The position numbers and the translations under genes are program-made. Below the pieces are notes generated by a model, which worked only from the letters and a program-made list of their open reading frames with translations, was not told where the DNA came from and did not search any database. A stretch of DNA of 64,000 nucleotides from Melioribacter roseus (GTDB taxonomy: Bacteria > Bacteroidota > Ignavibacteria > Ignavibacteriales > Melioribacteraceae): contig DYLP01000001.1 of assembly GCA_020722005.1 (NCBI GenBank), positions 62,001-126,000 of the forward strand, in the 5' to 3' direction. Each line of letters starts with the position of its first letter. Position 1 is the stretch's first letter. Below, one piece after another: positions 53,820 to 62,267 of this stretch.

Positions 53820-56009
53820 ATGGAAACGGTAATCGGAATCAAACATAAAAAAATGCTCGACGAGCTTCTCGATGTATGTCGTAAAAATTTACGAGTCGTT
53901 AACGAAGCTCTGATTGAAAAAGCATTCCATTTAAGCTACGAGTCGCATAAAAACGACTTTCGTGCTTCCGGTGAACCGTATTTCAATCATCCTTATGAAG
54001 TGGCAATGATTCTTGCCAGAGAAATTCCACTCGACGACATCTCAATTGTAAGCGCATTGCTACACGATGTCGTAGAAGATTCAGGTATTAATATTGAATT
54101 TATTGAGAAAGAATTTGGACAGGAAGTTGCTGAAATTGTCGACGGTGTTACGAAAATAGGTGGAGTGTTTAAAGAACAGGAAATAGTCAAAGCCGAGAAT
54201 TACAGAAAACTTTTGCTTTCAATGGTAAAAGATGTACGAGTTATACTTGTTAAGTTTGCCGACCGCCTCCATAATATGCGAACTCTCGAATTTGTCAGTC
54301 CTCAAAAACAACGACGAATTGCAAAAGAAACGCTCGAAATCTATGCACCTTTTGCCCACAGATTCGGTCTGGGTGCAATTAAATGGGAAATGGAAGACCT
54401 CGCTTTTAAGTATCTCAACAGAGAAGCATACGACAGCATAGCTCAAAAGATATCCGACACTCGTAAAGAAAGAGAAGCTTTCCTGAATAAAGTTATTAAA
54501 CCTGTATCCGAAAAACTGAAAGAATATAATCTAAAATTTGAAATCAGTGGAAGGCCCAAACATCTTTACAGTATCTACAGAAAGATGGTTACTCAGAATT
54601 TACCATTCGAACAAATTTACGATAAACTTGCTATCCGAATAATTCTGGAAAGCAACGATAAAAATAATTGTTATCTTGTGCTGGGAATTGTAAACGAACT
54701 TTTCAAACCGATACCGGACCGTTTTAAGGATTTTATTTCGATACCCAAAAAGAACAATTATCAATCGATTCATACTACTGTAATCGGACCTGAAGGAAAG
54801 CTTGTCGAAGTTCAGATAAGAACGCGTAAGATGCATGAAATTGCTGAGCGAGGCGTGGCAGCGCACTGGAAATATAAAGAAAATATAACTAGTACAGATA
54901 AAGAACTCGAAGAATGGGTTAGCTGGGTAAGAGATATTTTTGAAAATGCTTCAAAAGACGAAGCCACAAAAGAAATACTTGCCAGTTTCAAACTTAATCT
55001 TTACCAGGATGAAATATATGTTTTTACGCCGAAAGGAGAACTCAAAAGGTTACCTATAAATTCCACACCGGTCGATTTCGCTTATGAAATTCACAGTAAC
55101 ATCGGCAATCATTGTATTGGTGCCAAAGTCAACGGCAAAATTGTTCCCTTAAATACAATACTGCACAGCGGCGACCAGGTTGAAATTATCACTTCAAAAA
55201 ATCAGCATCCTAACAAAAGTTGGCTGCAATTTGTAAAAACTCATAAAGCAAAAAGTCACATACGTAGATATTTAAATAAGGAAGAAGAGCGATTAATTGA
55301 AAACGGTAAAGATATTTTCGAGAAGAAAGTAAAAAAATATAAACTCACTTTAACGCCCGATGATATTGTAAAACTCTCAAAAAGACTGAAATTCGACAAT
55401 GTCAAAATTTTTTATAAAGCGATTGCCTCAAACAACGTAGAACTCGACCGTATTTTAAATCCGTCGCTCAACGTACAGACTCAGGAGAACCAAAAGGAAA
55501 GCAGCGAACTTGAATTTGATCGTTTTGTAGATATAGCACGTCATACTGCCGGTGGTGTGGTGGTTGAAGGCGAACAGAAAGGACTTTCGATAAGTTATGC
55601 AAAATGTTGCAACCCTATACCTGGTGACCCGATAATTGGTTATGTAACTATCGGCGAGGGAATTAAAATCCATCGTAAAGACTGTAAGAATCTCATCAAT
55701 ATGTTAAAGAACAACGAAGAGAGAGTTGTACCTGTTAACTGGCCTAAAACCGATGGTTCTTATTTTGTGGCAGGCATTATTATTAAAGGCGAAGATATGC
55801 CCGGTATATTGAAAGATATTTCCAACAGTATTACTACTTTTGAAAACACAAATATAAAATCTGTTAATTTTACCACAGCCGATTCGATGTTTAAAGGTAC
55901 TATTACAGTATATGTAAAGGATCTTAATCACCTTAATAAATTGATAGAACGACTCAAAAAAAATAAGGGCGTCTACTCAGTTGAACGGTTCGATGCCGAC
56001 AATCAATGA
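53820..56009 (+). CDS. rel: Bifunctional (p)ppGpp synthetase/hydrolase (Rel/SpoT)
   Basis: 729 residues, full long-RSH architecture. The hydrolase HD domain is intact (His57, His82-Asp83 in LLHDVVEDSG). The synthetase domain has RPKHLYSIYRKM (~240) and KDFISIPKKNNYQSIHTTV. TGS domain at ~398-460 (YVFTPKGELKRLP...), zinc-finger-type CCNPIPGDPIIGY near ~600, and ACT domain at ~650-725 (AGIIIKGEDMPGILKDIS). Both activities are therefore expected. It ends one base before the ruvX start. Confidence 0.96.
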   Translation: METVIGIKHKKMLDELLDVCRKNLRVVNEALIEKAFHLSYESHKNDFRASGEPYFNHPYEVAMILAREIPLDDISIVSALLHDVVEDSGINIEFIEKEFGQEVAEIVDGVTKIGGVFKEQEIVKAENYRKLLLSMVKDVRVILVKFADRLHNMRTLEFVSPQKQRRIAKETLEIYAPFAHRFGLGAIKWEMEDLAFKYLNREAYDSIAQKISDTRKEREAFLNKVIKPVSEKLKEYNLKFEISGRPKHLYSIYRKMVTQNLPFEQIYDKLAIRIILESNDKNNCYLVLGIVNELFKPIPDRFKDFISIPKKNNYQSIHTTVIGPEGKLVEVQIRTRKMHEIAERGVAAHWKYKENITSTDKELEEWVSWVRDIFENASKDEATKEILASFKLNLYQDEIYVFTPKGELKRLPINSTPVDFAYEIHSNIGNHCIGAKVNGKIVPLNTILHSGDQVEIITSKNQHPNKSWLQFVKTHKAKSHIRRYLNKEEERLIENGKDIFEKKVKKYKLTLTPDDIVKLSKRLKFDNVKIFYKAIASNNVELDRILNPSLNVQTQENQKESSELEFDRFVDIARHTAGGVVVEGEQKGLSISYAKCCNPIPGDPIIGYVTIGEGIKIHRKDCKNLINMLKNNEERVVPVNWPKTDGSYFVAGIIIKGEDMPGILKDISNSITTFENTNIKSVNFTTADSMFKGTITVYVKDLNHLNKLIERLKKNKGVYSVERFDADNQ

Positions 56010-56010
56010 T

Positions 56011-56439
56011 ATGTCCGTAACAGAATCCCGCATATTGTCGCTCGATTACGGAGAAAGAAGGGTAGGTGTGGCTGTAACAGATCCACTGAATATCTTTGCC
56101 TATCCCGTTACAACTCTTGACAACGATGCAAATTTGATCGGCAACATATTGAAACTGGTCGACGAATATAAAGTAACCAAAATTATTATCGGAAATCCGT
56201 TGAAAGAAAGCGGAGAAGAATCTAAAGTTTCACCAATAGTAAAAGATTTTTCTCAGAAACTTCAAAATGCCTGCGGTATTGAAATTGAATTCGTAGATGA
56301 AAGATATACATCGCATATTGCGAAGAGGCGAATAATCGAAAGTGTGCCTTCGAAGAAAAAGAGGAGAGACAAAGGTCTGCTCGATAAAAATGCCGCTGCA
56401 ATTCTGCTCGAAGATTATCTCAAGAAAAAATCGAATTGA
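56011..56439 (+). CDS. ruvX: RuvX/YqgF-family pre-16S rRNA nuclease / resolvase-like protein
   Basis: 142 residues from the ATG at 56011; the open frame reaches back to a TTG inside rel, but this start gives the normal length and N-terminus. The RNase-H-like fold shows RILSLDYGERRVGVAVTDP (first catalytic Asp), IIIGNPLKESGEES, VDERYTS and a C-terminal DKNAAAILLEDYL with the last acidic residue. YqgF trims the 16S rRNA 5' end in E. coli. The next promoter overlaps its stop codon. Confidence 0.95.
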   Translation: MSVTESRILSLDYGERRVGVAVTDPLNIFAYPVTTLDNDANLIGNILKLVDEYKVTKIIIGNPLKESGEESKVSPIVKDFSQKLQNACGIEIEFVDERYTSHIAKRRIIESVPSKKKRRDKGLLDKNAAAILLEDYLKKKSN

Positions 56440-56464
56440 CATTTTTAGTTATATAAGCTATTTT
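56436..56464 (+). promoter_or_regulatory. Candidate promoter of the BMC shell gene pair
   Basis: TTGACA (56436-56441, overlapping the ruvX stop), a 17-base spacer and TATTTT (56459-56464, four of six matches to TATAAT). It lies 35 bases upstream of the first BMC gene and implies that the pair is transcribed on its own. Confidence 0.5.
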
Positions 56465-56499
56465 GATATCAAAATTTAAACACAATATGGAGCCCTCAA

Positions 56500-56781
56500 A
56501 TGACACTCGATGCACTTGGCATGATCGAAACCAAAGGATTGGTAGGAGCCATCGAAGCAGCAGACGCAATGGTTAAAGCTGCTAAAGTGGAATTAATCGG
56601 GAAAGAAACTATTGGCGGTGGCTACGTAACCGTTATGGTTCGTGGTGATGTTGGTGCAGTTAAAGCAGCTACGGACGCTGGTGCTGCAGCGGCTCAACGA
56701 GTCGGTGAATTGGTTTCGGTTCACGTAATTCCTCGTCCTCATACAGATGTGGAATTGATTCTTCCCAAACGTTCAAAGTAA
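56500..56781 (+). CDS. Bacterial microcompartment shell protein (BMC-H)
   Basis: 93-residue single BMC domain of the PduA/EutM/CsoS1 type, which forms hexamers that tile shell facets. The start reads [31 protein letters not shown], and the end reads [20 protein letters not shown], both hallmark stretches. The predicted pore loop lies near residues 41-46 (TIGGGY). GGAG precedes the ATG. The partner shell gene follows after seven bases. No signature enzyme (aldehyde dehydrogenase, diol/ethanolamine lyase, glycyl radical enzyme) and no pentamer vertex (BMC-P) gene is in the window, so this is an isolated or satellite shell locus. Confidence 0.96.
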   Translation: MTLDALGMIETKGLVGAIEAADAMVKAAKVELIGKETIGGGYVTVMVRGDVGAVKAATDAGAAAAQRVGELVSVHVIPRPHTDVELILPKRSK

Positions 56782-56788
56782 TTGAAAG

Positions 56789-57385
56789 ATGCAACTGGCT
56801 TTAGGATTAATCGAAACCAGGGGCTTGGTGGCAGCTATCGAAGCTGCCGATGCTATGCTGAAGGCAGCCAATGTTAAATTACTCCGTAAAGAAAAAGTAA
56901 AAGCCGGACTTGTTACCATAGAAATTATTGGGGAAGTGGCTGCTGTTAAAGCCGCTGTCGATGCAGGAGCCTCAGCAGCACAACGTGTAGGTGAATTGAT
57001 ATCTGTTCATGTAATTCCAAGACCAGACGAGCAAATTGACAAATTGTTAATACCAGGTCTCGAAAACACAAACGTGAACCAAAGTAAAATTACCGAACAA
57101 CCAATCCAGGAAGGATCCGAAGAGCCAAATAAAGTTGATAATCACCAGGCATCGCTAAAGCATGAGACATTAAATGAACAGGAAAACGAGGAATTGGAAG
57201 ACGACAATTTCTTTGACAACAGCGAGATTACTGATGTCCCCCCACTCGAAGAATTATCCAAACTAAATGTGCATAAGCTCAGAAGATTAGCCCGCGCTTT
57301 CCCGAATTTTCCAATAAAAGGTAGAGAAATTTCGAAAGCCAATAGAGAGACTCTGATTGAATTGTTTGATAGTCTCAGAAGTTAA
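56789..57385 (+). CDS. BMC-H shell protein with long acidic linker and SAP/Rho-N-like tail
   Basis: 198 residues. The BMC domain (1-~93: [21 protein letters not shown] ... [18 protein letters not shown]) closely resembles the preceding protein but has a different pore region (KVKAGLV). A Glu/Asn/Asp-rich linker (~95-150) follows. The last ~45 residues ([20 protein letters not shown]... through ...[10 protein letters not shown]) look like a SAP or Rho-N type helix-extended-loop-helix, a fold often used for nucleic-acid binding. The tail would project from the shell face. No ribosome site separates it clearly from its partner; it probably arose by duplication plus domain gain. It is followed by a strong terminator. 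Confidence 0.9.
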   Translation: MQLALGLIETRGLVAAIEAADAMLKAANVKLLRKEKVKAGLVTIEIIGEVAAVKAAVDAGASAAQRVGELISVHVIPRPDEQIDKLLIPGLENTNVNQSKITEQPIQEGSEEPNKVDNHQASLKHETLNEQENEELEDDNFFDNSEITDVPPLEELSKLNVHKLRRLARAFPNFPIKGREISKANRETLIELFDSLRS

Positions 57386-57408
57386 CTGAAGTATCAAAAT
57401 TTTTTACG

Positions 57409-57436
57409 AAAAAGGCTTTTGATAAAGCCTTTTTTT
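57409..57436 (+). terminator. Rho-independent terminator after the BMC gene pair
   Basis: A perfect 11-bp stem (AAAAAGGCTTT / AAAGCCTTTTT) with a four-base TGAT loop and a T tract. It lies 24 bases after the second BMC gene and isolates it from the YbbR-like gene. Confidence 0.9.
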
Positions 57437-57447
57437 ATATTTAAACC

Positions 57448-58359
57448 ATGAAGAAAAAACTTTTGCCGATTATTTCCGTAGTAATTATCTCAATTGTGCT
57501 ATGGGGTTCCATCGCTCTTTCGGAAGATTATGTTTGTGGTATTAACGCCTCAGTAGAATTTTTAAAACATTCACAAGAATATGCACCTGTATTACTTTCA
57601 GATGGATCCGTTTACTTACGACTAAAGGGCAAAGGATGGGAACTGGCTAAAGTCTGCCTGGGTGGCGAACATAAATTCTATATTACATCTCCTAAAAACA
57701 GAGGCAGGTATACGATAAATCTGAAAAATGAATTTGATAACAATCCGTGGATCGGTTCTGCTGTCTCGGTAGTCGAAATAGTTCCTTCGGAAATAAGACT
57801 GAGAATTGATGGTCGAGTAACGAAAAAGGTACCTATTGAGAAAAATTTCATATTAAATTTCGCTCCTGGATTCGGGCTTGCCTCCGAAATAAACTTTATA
57901 CCGGATTCTGTTATAGTCTCTGGTCCTAAATCGATTCTGGGGAAGATCGAGTCCGTAAAAACCGACTCGATTAAATTTGATAATGTAAATGAATCCTTAG
58001 AAGGAGAAGTTAAGCTGCTTCTGAAAAAGGGAGTTGACTACTCTACAGATAAATGCAGTTTTAAAGTCGATGTTGAAAAAATAATTGAGCTTGAATTAAA
58101 AGAAATTCCTGTGAAGGTTATCAATACTCCACCTGACAAGGAGTTGTTGATATTTCCAGTAAAAGTTAGTGTGATAGTGAGAGGCGGACTTAATAAGCTC
58201 GGGCAACTATCAAAAGAAAACATCATTGTATTTGCTGATTACAGAGATGCAATCAAAGATAATGAAGAAATGATTGCTCCTCGTGTAATTATTCCGAAGT
58301 ATATGGAGCTAGTTGGTACATCTCCGTCTAAATTAAAATATATTATTAGAGAGAGATAA
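57448..58359 (+). CDS. YbbR-like (CdaR-type) membrane-anchored protein
   Basis: 303 residues. An N-terminal membrane helix (~6-26) anchors an extracytoplasmic region with YbbR-like repeats: FIPDSVIVSGPKSILGKIESVKTDSI (~148-173) is the characteristic pattern, with further strands to residue 300. YbbR proteins modulate the diadenylate cyclase CdaA in Firmicutes. No cyclase gene is next to it here, so a c-di-AMP link is uncertain. It starts 12 bases after the BMC terminator and 5 bases before tmk. Confidence 0.82.
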   Translation: MKKKLLPIISVVIISIVLWGSIALSEDYVCGINASVEFLKHSQEYAPVLLSDGSVYLRLKGKGWELAKVCLGGEHKFYITSPKNRGRYTINLKNEFDNNPWIGSAVSVVEIVPSEIRLRIDGRVTKKVPIEKNFILNFAPGFGLASEINFIPDSVIVSGPKSILGKIESVKTDSIKFDNVNESLEGEVKLLLKKGVDYSTDKCSFKVDVEKIIELELKEIPVKVINTPPDKELLIFPVKVSVIVRGGLNKLGQLSKENIIVFADYRDAIKDNEEMIAPRVIIPKYMELVGTSPSKLKYIIRER

Positions 58360-58364
58360 TTTTT

Positions 58365-58988
58365 ATGTTCATTACTTTCGAAGGACTTGACTTTTGTGGT
58401 AAGTCAACTCAGGTTAAATTATTAAAAAAATATCTGGAAAATAAGAAAGAAAAAGTACTGGTAATAAGAGAACCCGGCGGCACAGAAATATCCGAGAGTA
58501 TCCGTTCCATTCTTCTCGATAAAAAGAACAGCGGAATGTGCGATGAAACTGAGTTATTGCTTTTTTCAGCAAGCCGTGCTCAGTTGGTAAAAGAAAAAAT
58601 TCTCCCGGCTCTCGAAAATAATATCTGGGTAATATCGGATAGATTTCACGATTCTACAATTGCCTATCAATCCTATGGTAGAGGTCTGCCGCGCACCTTT
58701 GTTGAAAAATTGCAGAGTTTTGTTATTGGAAAAGCAGTGCCGGATTTCACTTTTTTTATCGATTTACCTATCGACGAAGTTTTCAGAAGAATGTCGGTTG
58801 TTAAAAAACACGAACTCGACAGAATTGAAACTTCACAAAGAGAATTTTATGAAAATGTAAGAAAAGGTTATCTTCAACTTTCCAATAAAGAAAAGCGAGT
58901 TAAAAAAATTGACGGAACACTTTCAATCGAAGAGATACACAAAATAATCGTTGAAGAAATTGAAAAGAATATTCGGGTAGAAGTATGA
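58365..58988 (+). CDS. tmk: Thymidylate kinase
   Basis: 207 residues. Phosphorylates dTMP to dTDP. The start MFITFEGLDFCGKSTQVKLL has the P-loop (GLDFCGKST, a slight variant of the usual GxxGxGKST), followed by VIREPGGTEISE, ISDRFHDSTIAYQSYGRGL (DRFHDS-type substrate loop) and FFIDLPIDEVFRR. It overlaps ctpA by four bases. The family is clear. Confidence 0.96.
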   Translation: MFITFEGLDFCGKSTQVKLLKKYLENKKEKVLVIREPGGTEISESIRSILLDKKNSGMCDETELLLFSASRAQLVKEKILPALENNIWVISDRFHDSTIAYQSYGRGLPRTFVEKLQSFVIGKAVPDFTFFIDLPIDEVFRRMSVVKKHELDRIETSQREFYENVRKGYLQLSNKEKRVKKIDGTLSIEEIHKIIVEEIEKNIRVEV

Positions 58989-60637
58989 AGACTAAACGAC
59001 AGTTATTCTTTGTTTTGTTAATTGCATTTTTGTTTAGCGGATTTTTCCGCAGTGACGGCGACATCTACTTCAAAATAAATAAAAGCATCGATATATTCGG
59101 ACGCGTCTATAAAGAACTTTCTCTCAACTACGTTGATCCAATTGACCCAGAAAAATTAATGCAAGCAGGCATTGAAGGAATGCTCGAATCTCTCGACCCG
59201 TACACAAACTTCATTGATGATATTCATCAAAAAGATATCGACATTATTACTAAAGGTACTTACGGCGGTATTGGAGCAACTGTTGGACTGCGCAACGATA
59301 ACATTACTATTGTTGATTTAATAGAAGGATATTCGGCACAACGACAGGGAATGAGAATTGGAGATGTTATTATTAAGATCGATTCGGTAGAAGTATCGAA
59401 AGATAATTATGAAACTTTGAGCGAACTGCTCAAAGGCGAACCCGGAACACTCGTTACGGTTACGGTAATTAGAGAAGGCTCAATTGAACCTATAGTATTC
59501 AAGCTGGTAAGAGAAGATATCGAAGTTAAAAATTTGTCTTACTATGGATTTTATCCGGAGAATTCAAATAATGTTTACTTGAAGCTAAGTGGCTTTTCGC
59601 GCACTGCCGGTGAAGAAGTTAAAAAAGCTCTAATCGAACTCGGAGAAAAAAAAGAAATTAAAAGCATCGTACTCGATTTGAGAGGTAATCCGGGTGGATT
59701 GTTAAATGCTGCAATCGAAGTTTCCGAAAAATTCTTGAAAAAAGGTGAGCTGGTAGTTTCAGTCGAAGGAAGGGACACATCTCAAATCAAGAAATATTAT
59801 TCAGAAGAAGAACCAATTGCTCCCAACGTAAAAATGGCAGTGCTGATCGACCGAGGTTCAGCTTCGGCTTCAGAAATTGTTGCTGGAGCTCTTCAAGATC
59901 ACGACCGTGCAGTTATAATTGGTGAGAACTCCTTTGGCAAAGGACTGGTTCAAACTGTTGTTCCGCTCTCTTTTAATACTTCCCTTAAAATTACAACTGC
60001 GCGTTATTACACTCCAAGTGGACGCTCGATACAAAGAATTAACTATAGCGATGAAAAAATTCTTCTCGAAAACAGAAAAGAAAAGAACGGAGTAATTTTC
60101 AAAACTGACAATAATAGAAAAGTTTATTCAGGTGGCGGAATAATGCCAGATTCGATGGTGGACAATTCAACTAAATCCGACCTTATCCAGAGTTTGCTGG
60201 CTGAAGGGTTGTTCTTTCGTTTCGCTACTAATTTATTCAACAACAATGTAAATACCGATTTTGAATCGTTGCCCGATAAATATCTTATCGATAAGTTTAA
60301 GAAATATCTGTCGAACATTAATTACAGATATGAATCTCCCTCGTTGCGTTTGATTAGAGAACTATTAACGAAGGCTAAAACTGAAGATCTTTCAGAGAAT
60401 CTTATACCTGTTTTGAAAAATGAAGAAAAAAATCAACTCGCGAGAATAGACGAGCAAATCGAAAAATACAGGAGTGAAATAGTGGGATTGATTAGAGAAG
60501 AGTTGTGCGCAAGAAGCAACGGAAGAGTTGCAAGGATCATCGAATCTTTGAAGCAAGATGCACAATTCAACACGGCGTTGTCCGTTCTGAATAACGATAA
60601 ATTATACAAAAAATTATTGAACTCTTATGCTGATTGA
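58985..60637 (+). CDS. ctpA: C-terminal processing peptidase (S41, CtpA/Prc-like)
   Basis: 550 residues. An N-terminal signal/anchor (~5-20) is followed by the N-terminal helical part, a PDZ domain (~85-170, TYGGIGATVGLRNDNIT) and the S41 protease core. The Ser-Lys dyad is visible: the GSASASE motif at 291-297 and Lys319 in SFGKGLVQ. The last ~150 residues are a helical C-terminal extension. It cleaves periplasmic proteins at their C-termini. It overlaps tmk by four bases and the next permease by eleven. Confidence 0.95.
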   Translation: MKTKRQLFFVLLIAFLFSGFFRSDGDIYFKINKSIDIFGRVYKELSLNYVDPIDPEKLMQAGIEGMLESLDPYTNFIDDIHQKDIDIITKGTYGGIGATVGLRNDNITIVDLIEGYSAQRQGMRIGDVIIKIDSVEVSKDNYETLSELLKGEPGTLVTVTVIREGSIEPIVFKLVREDIEVKNLSYYGFYPENSNNVYLKLSGFSRTAGEEVKKALIELGEKKEIKSIVLDLRGNPGGLLNAAIEVSEKFLKKGELVVSVEGRDTSQIKKYYSEEEPIAPNVKMAVLIDRGSASASEIVAGALQDHDRAVIIGENSFGKGLVQTVVPLSFNTSLKITTARYYTPSGRSIQRINYSDEKILLENRKEKNGVIFKTDNNRKVYSGGGIMPDSMVDNSTKSDLIQSLLAEGLFFRFATNLFNNNVNTDFESLPDKYLIDKFKKYLSNINYRYESPSLRLIRELLTKAKTEDLSENLIPVLKNEEKNQLARIDEQIEKYRSEIVGLIREELCARSNGRVARIIESLKQDAQFNTALSVLNNDKLYKKLLNSYAD

Positions 60638-61478
60638 ACTATTGCTTATGTATCTGATAGCCATTGGCGCAGGTCTACTTGGGGCTCTTGTGGGAATTGG
60701 AGGGGGAATAATTGTAGTCCCTGCTTTGACTCTGGTTTTTAACATTCCTGTCCATTATGCAATTTCTGCAAGCCTAATTTCAGTTATTGCAACTTCCATT
60801 GCCGGGGCAAACAGGTACGTCGAGCAGGAGATTACAAATCTAAAACTTGGGATGTTTCTCGAAATATTTACAACTGCAGGCGCACTTGTTGGAGCTTTTC
60901 TGGCGCTTATACTTCACGGATGGATATTGAGCGTAATTTTCGGAGTGCTTGTTTTCGTTATGGATTTTTATTCTTTTAAGAACAGAGAAGAAAAAACAAT
61001 TAATCATAATAATAACAATCCATCTAAAAAATCTTTAGTGGATTTCGAAGATACATTTTATGACCGCGCAGAAAAAAGAACAGTTGAATATAAAGTATTG
61101 AATCCGATAAAGGGCGGATTTATATCCATGCTTGCGGGAATTGGGTCGGGTTTACTGGGTATTGGTGGGGGTATCGTAAAAGTATCTGTTATGAATAGTT
61201 ATATGAAAGTGCCAATGAAAGTAGCAGTTGCTACGAGTAAGTTTATGATCGGTGTAACTGCAGCAGCAAGCGCTGTTTTGTATTTCCTGAACGGTGCAGT
61301 TAACTCATTTATAGTCGCTCCCGTTGCGCTTGGCACTATTACAGGGGCTACACTCGGAAGCATTGTGATGAATCGTATTCAGACAAAATACATTAAAATT
61401 CTTTTTATTGTTGTAGCCGGGTACTTATCTGTAAGAATGATAATACGCGGACTGGCTGTTGGACTCAATTTGATGTGA
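60627..61478 (+). CDS. TauE/SafE-family permease
   Basis: 283 residues with about eight membrane helices in two homologous halves, each opening with the family GIGGG motif (ALVGIGGGIIVVP at ~20-32 and LLGIGGGIVKVS at ~177-188). A cytosolic hydrophilic loop (~122-160) separates the halves. Members export sulfite, sulfoacetate or similar anions, but the substrate here is not known. The start lies inside the end of ctpA (11-base overlap). A DUF1634 gene follows after six bases, a pairing commonly seen with this family. Confidence 0.9.
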   Translation: MLIELLLMYLIAIGAGLLGALVGIGGGIIVVPALTLVFNIPVHYAISASLISVIATSIAGANRYVEQEITNLKLGMFLEIFTTAGALVGAFLALILHGWILSVIFGVLVFVMDFYSFKNREEKTINHNNNNPSKKSLVDFEDTFYDRAEKRTVEYKVLNPIKGGFISMLAGIGSGLLGIGGGIVKVSVMNSYMKVPMKVAVATSKFMIGVTAAASAVLYFLNGAVNSFIVAPVALGTITGATLGSIVMNRIQTKYIKILFIVVAGYLSVRMIIRGLAVGLNLM

Positions 61479-61484
61479 GTCGGT

Positions 61485-61844
61485 ATGAATTTAAATAAGT
61501 ATATATCGAGAGTATTATCCACCGGAATTTATACTACCGTTTTCTTTTATCTTTGCGGAATTATTCTTGTCGTTATAAAAGGTGATGCCAATGATTTCTT
61601 CTCAGTTGCTACCATTGTTTCCATTAAAGATTTTCTAACGAGATTAATTGCACTGGAGCCTGCACCGTTTTTCTATCTTGGTACGATGGTGCTGATTATA
61701 ACTCCAATTATGAGGGTTTTCTTTTCATGTTATTATTTTTATAAAATAAAAGACACAAAATTTTTCTTTATTACAATTGTTGTAGTTCTTATATTGGTTC
61801 TCAGCATTTCAATAGGGCTATTGTTTTCATTAAATCTCGGATAA
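61485..61844 (+). CDS. DUF1634-like small membrane protein
   Basis: 119 residues with three predicted membrane helices (~15-36, ~58-82, ~92-116). The pattern of a short N-terminal Ser/Arg head, a central LIALEPAPFFYLGTMVLIITPIMRVF segment and a hydrophobic end matches DUF1634 proteins, which are often encoded beside TauE/SafE permeases. This one follows such a permease by six bases, so it is probably an accessory subunit. The function is not established. Confidence 0.8.
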   Translation: MNLNKYISRVLSTGIYTTVFFYLCGIILVVIKGDANDFFSVATIVSIKDFLTRLIALEPAPFFYLGTMVLIITPIMRVFFSCYYFYKIKDTKFFFITIVVVLILVLSISIGLLFSLNLG

Positions 61845-61856
61845 AAGGGGGTAGAT

Positions 61857-62147
61857 TTGAAGCATTACAAAATTTTTATCAGAAAAGACCCTCAGTATTC
61901 CAGATGTCCAAAATGTCATGCTGAGTTTACACTGCATCGCTCAAGAGCCAGAAATATGATTGAACAGATCATTAAAAAAATAACCTATTATAAAATTTAC
62001 CGTTGCCGTCAATGCGGGTGGAGGGGGTATATGTCCACCATTGTAATTACATCCGAATCAATTAAGGCAATTCTGGTTTATAGCTTTTTGATACTGTTTA
62101 CAGCCTATGTGGTGAGAATTTTAATTGCAAGATTTGTTGCAAATTAA
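61857..62147 (+). CDS. Zinc-ribbon membrane protein, unknown function
   Basis: 96 residues; start TTG at 61857 with a GGGGG ribosome site six bases upstream and no ATG alternative. A two-CxxC zinc ribbon (SRCPKCHAEF and YRCRQCGWRG) is followed by one membrane helix (~70-91). Many basic residues lie between the CxxC pairs. I do not recognise a named family. It is the last gene of the ybbR-tmk-ctpA-tauE run; co-transcription with the permease is likely. The 120 bases after it (62148-62267) hold no convincing feature. Confidence 0.8.
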   Translation: MKHYKIFIRKDPQYSRCPKCHAEFTLHRSRARNMIEQIIKKITYYKIYRCRQCGWRGYMSTIVITSESIKAILVYSFLILFTAYVVRILIARFVAN

Positions 62148-62267
62148 ATTAATCTATCCTCATCGTCGGTATAAAGGATTGATTCAAATAATTTCTCGTC
62201 AAGATTGGTTATTCAGGGTCAGTTTTTTAGAAATTTTAACGTTACGTTTTTACGTTTTAAATAAGAT

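Noticed and set aside
55981-56010. Upstream TTG start for ruvX inside rel
   Set aside because: It would add ten residues not typical of YqgF; ATG 56011 just after the rel stop gives the family length.
62153-62196. Imperfect 9-bp hairpin after the zinc-ribbon gene
   Set aside because: One mismatch, a long loop of about 16 bases and no T-run, so it is not a credible terminator.
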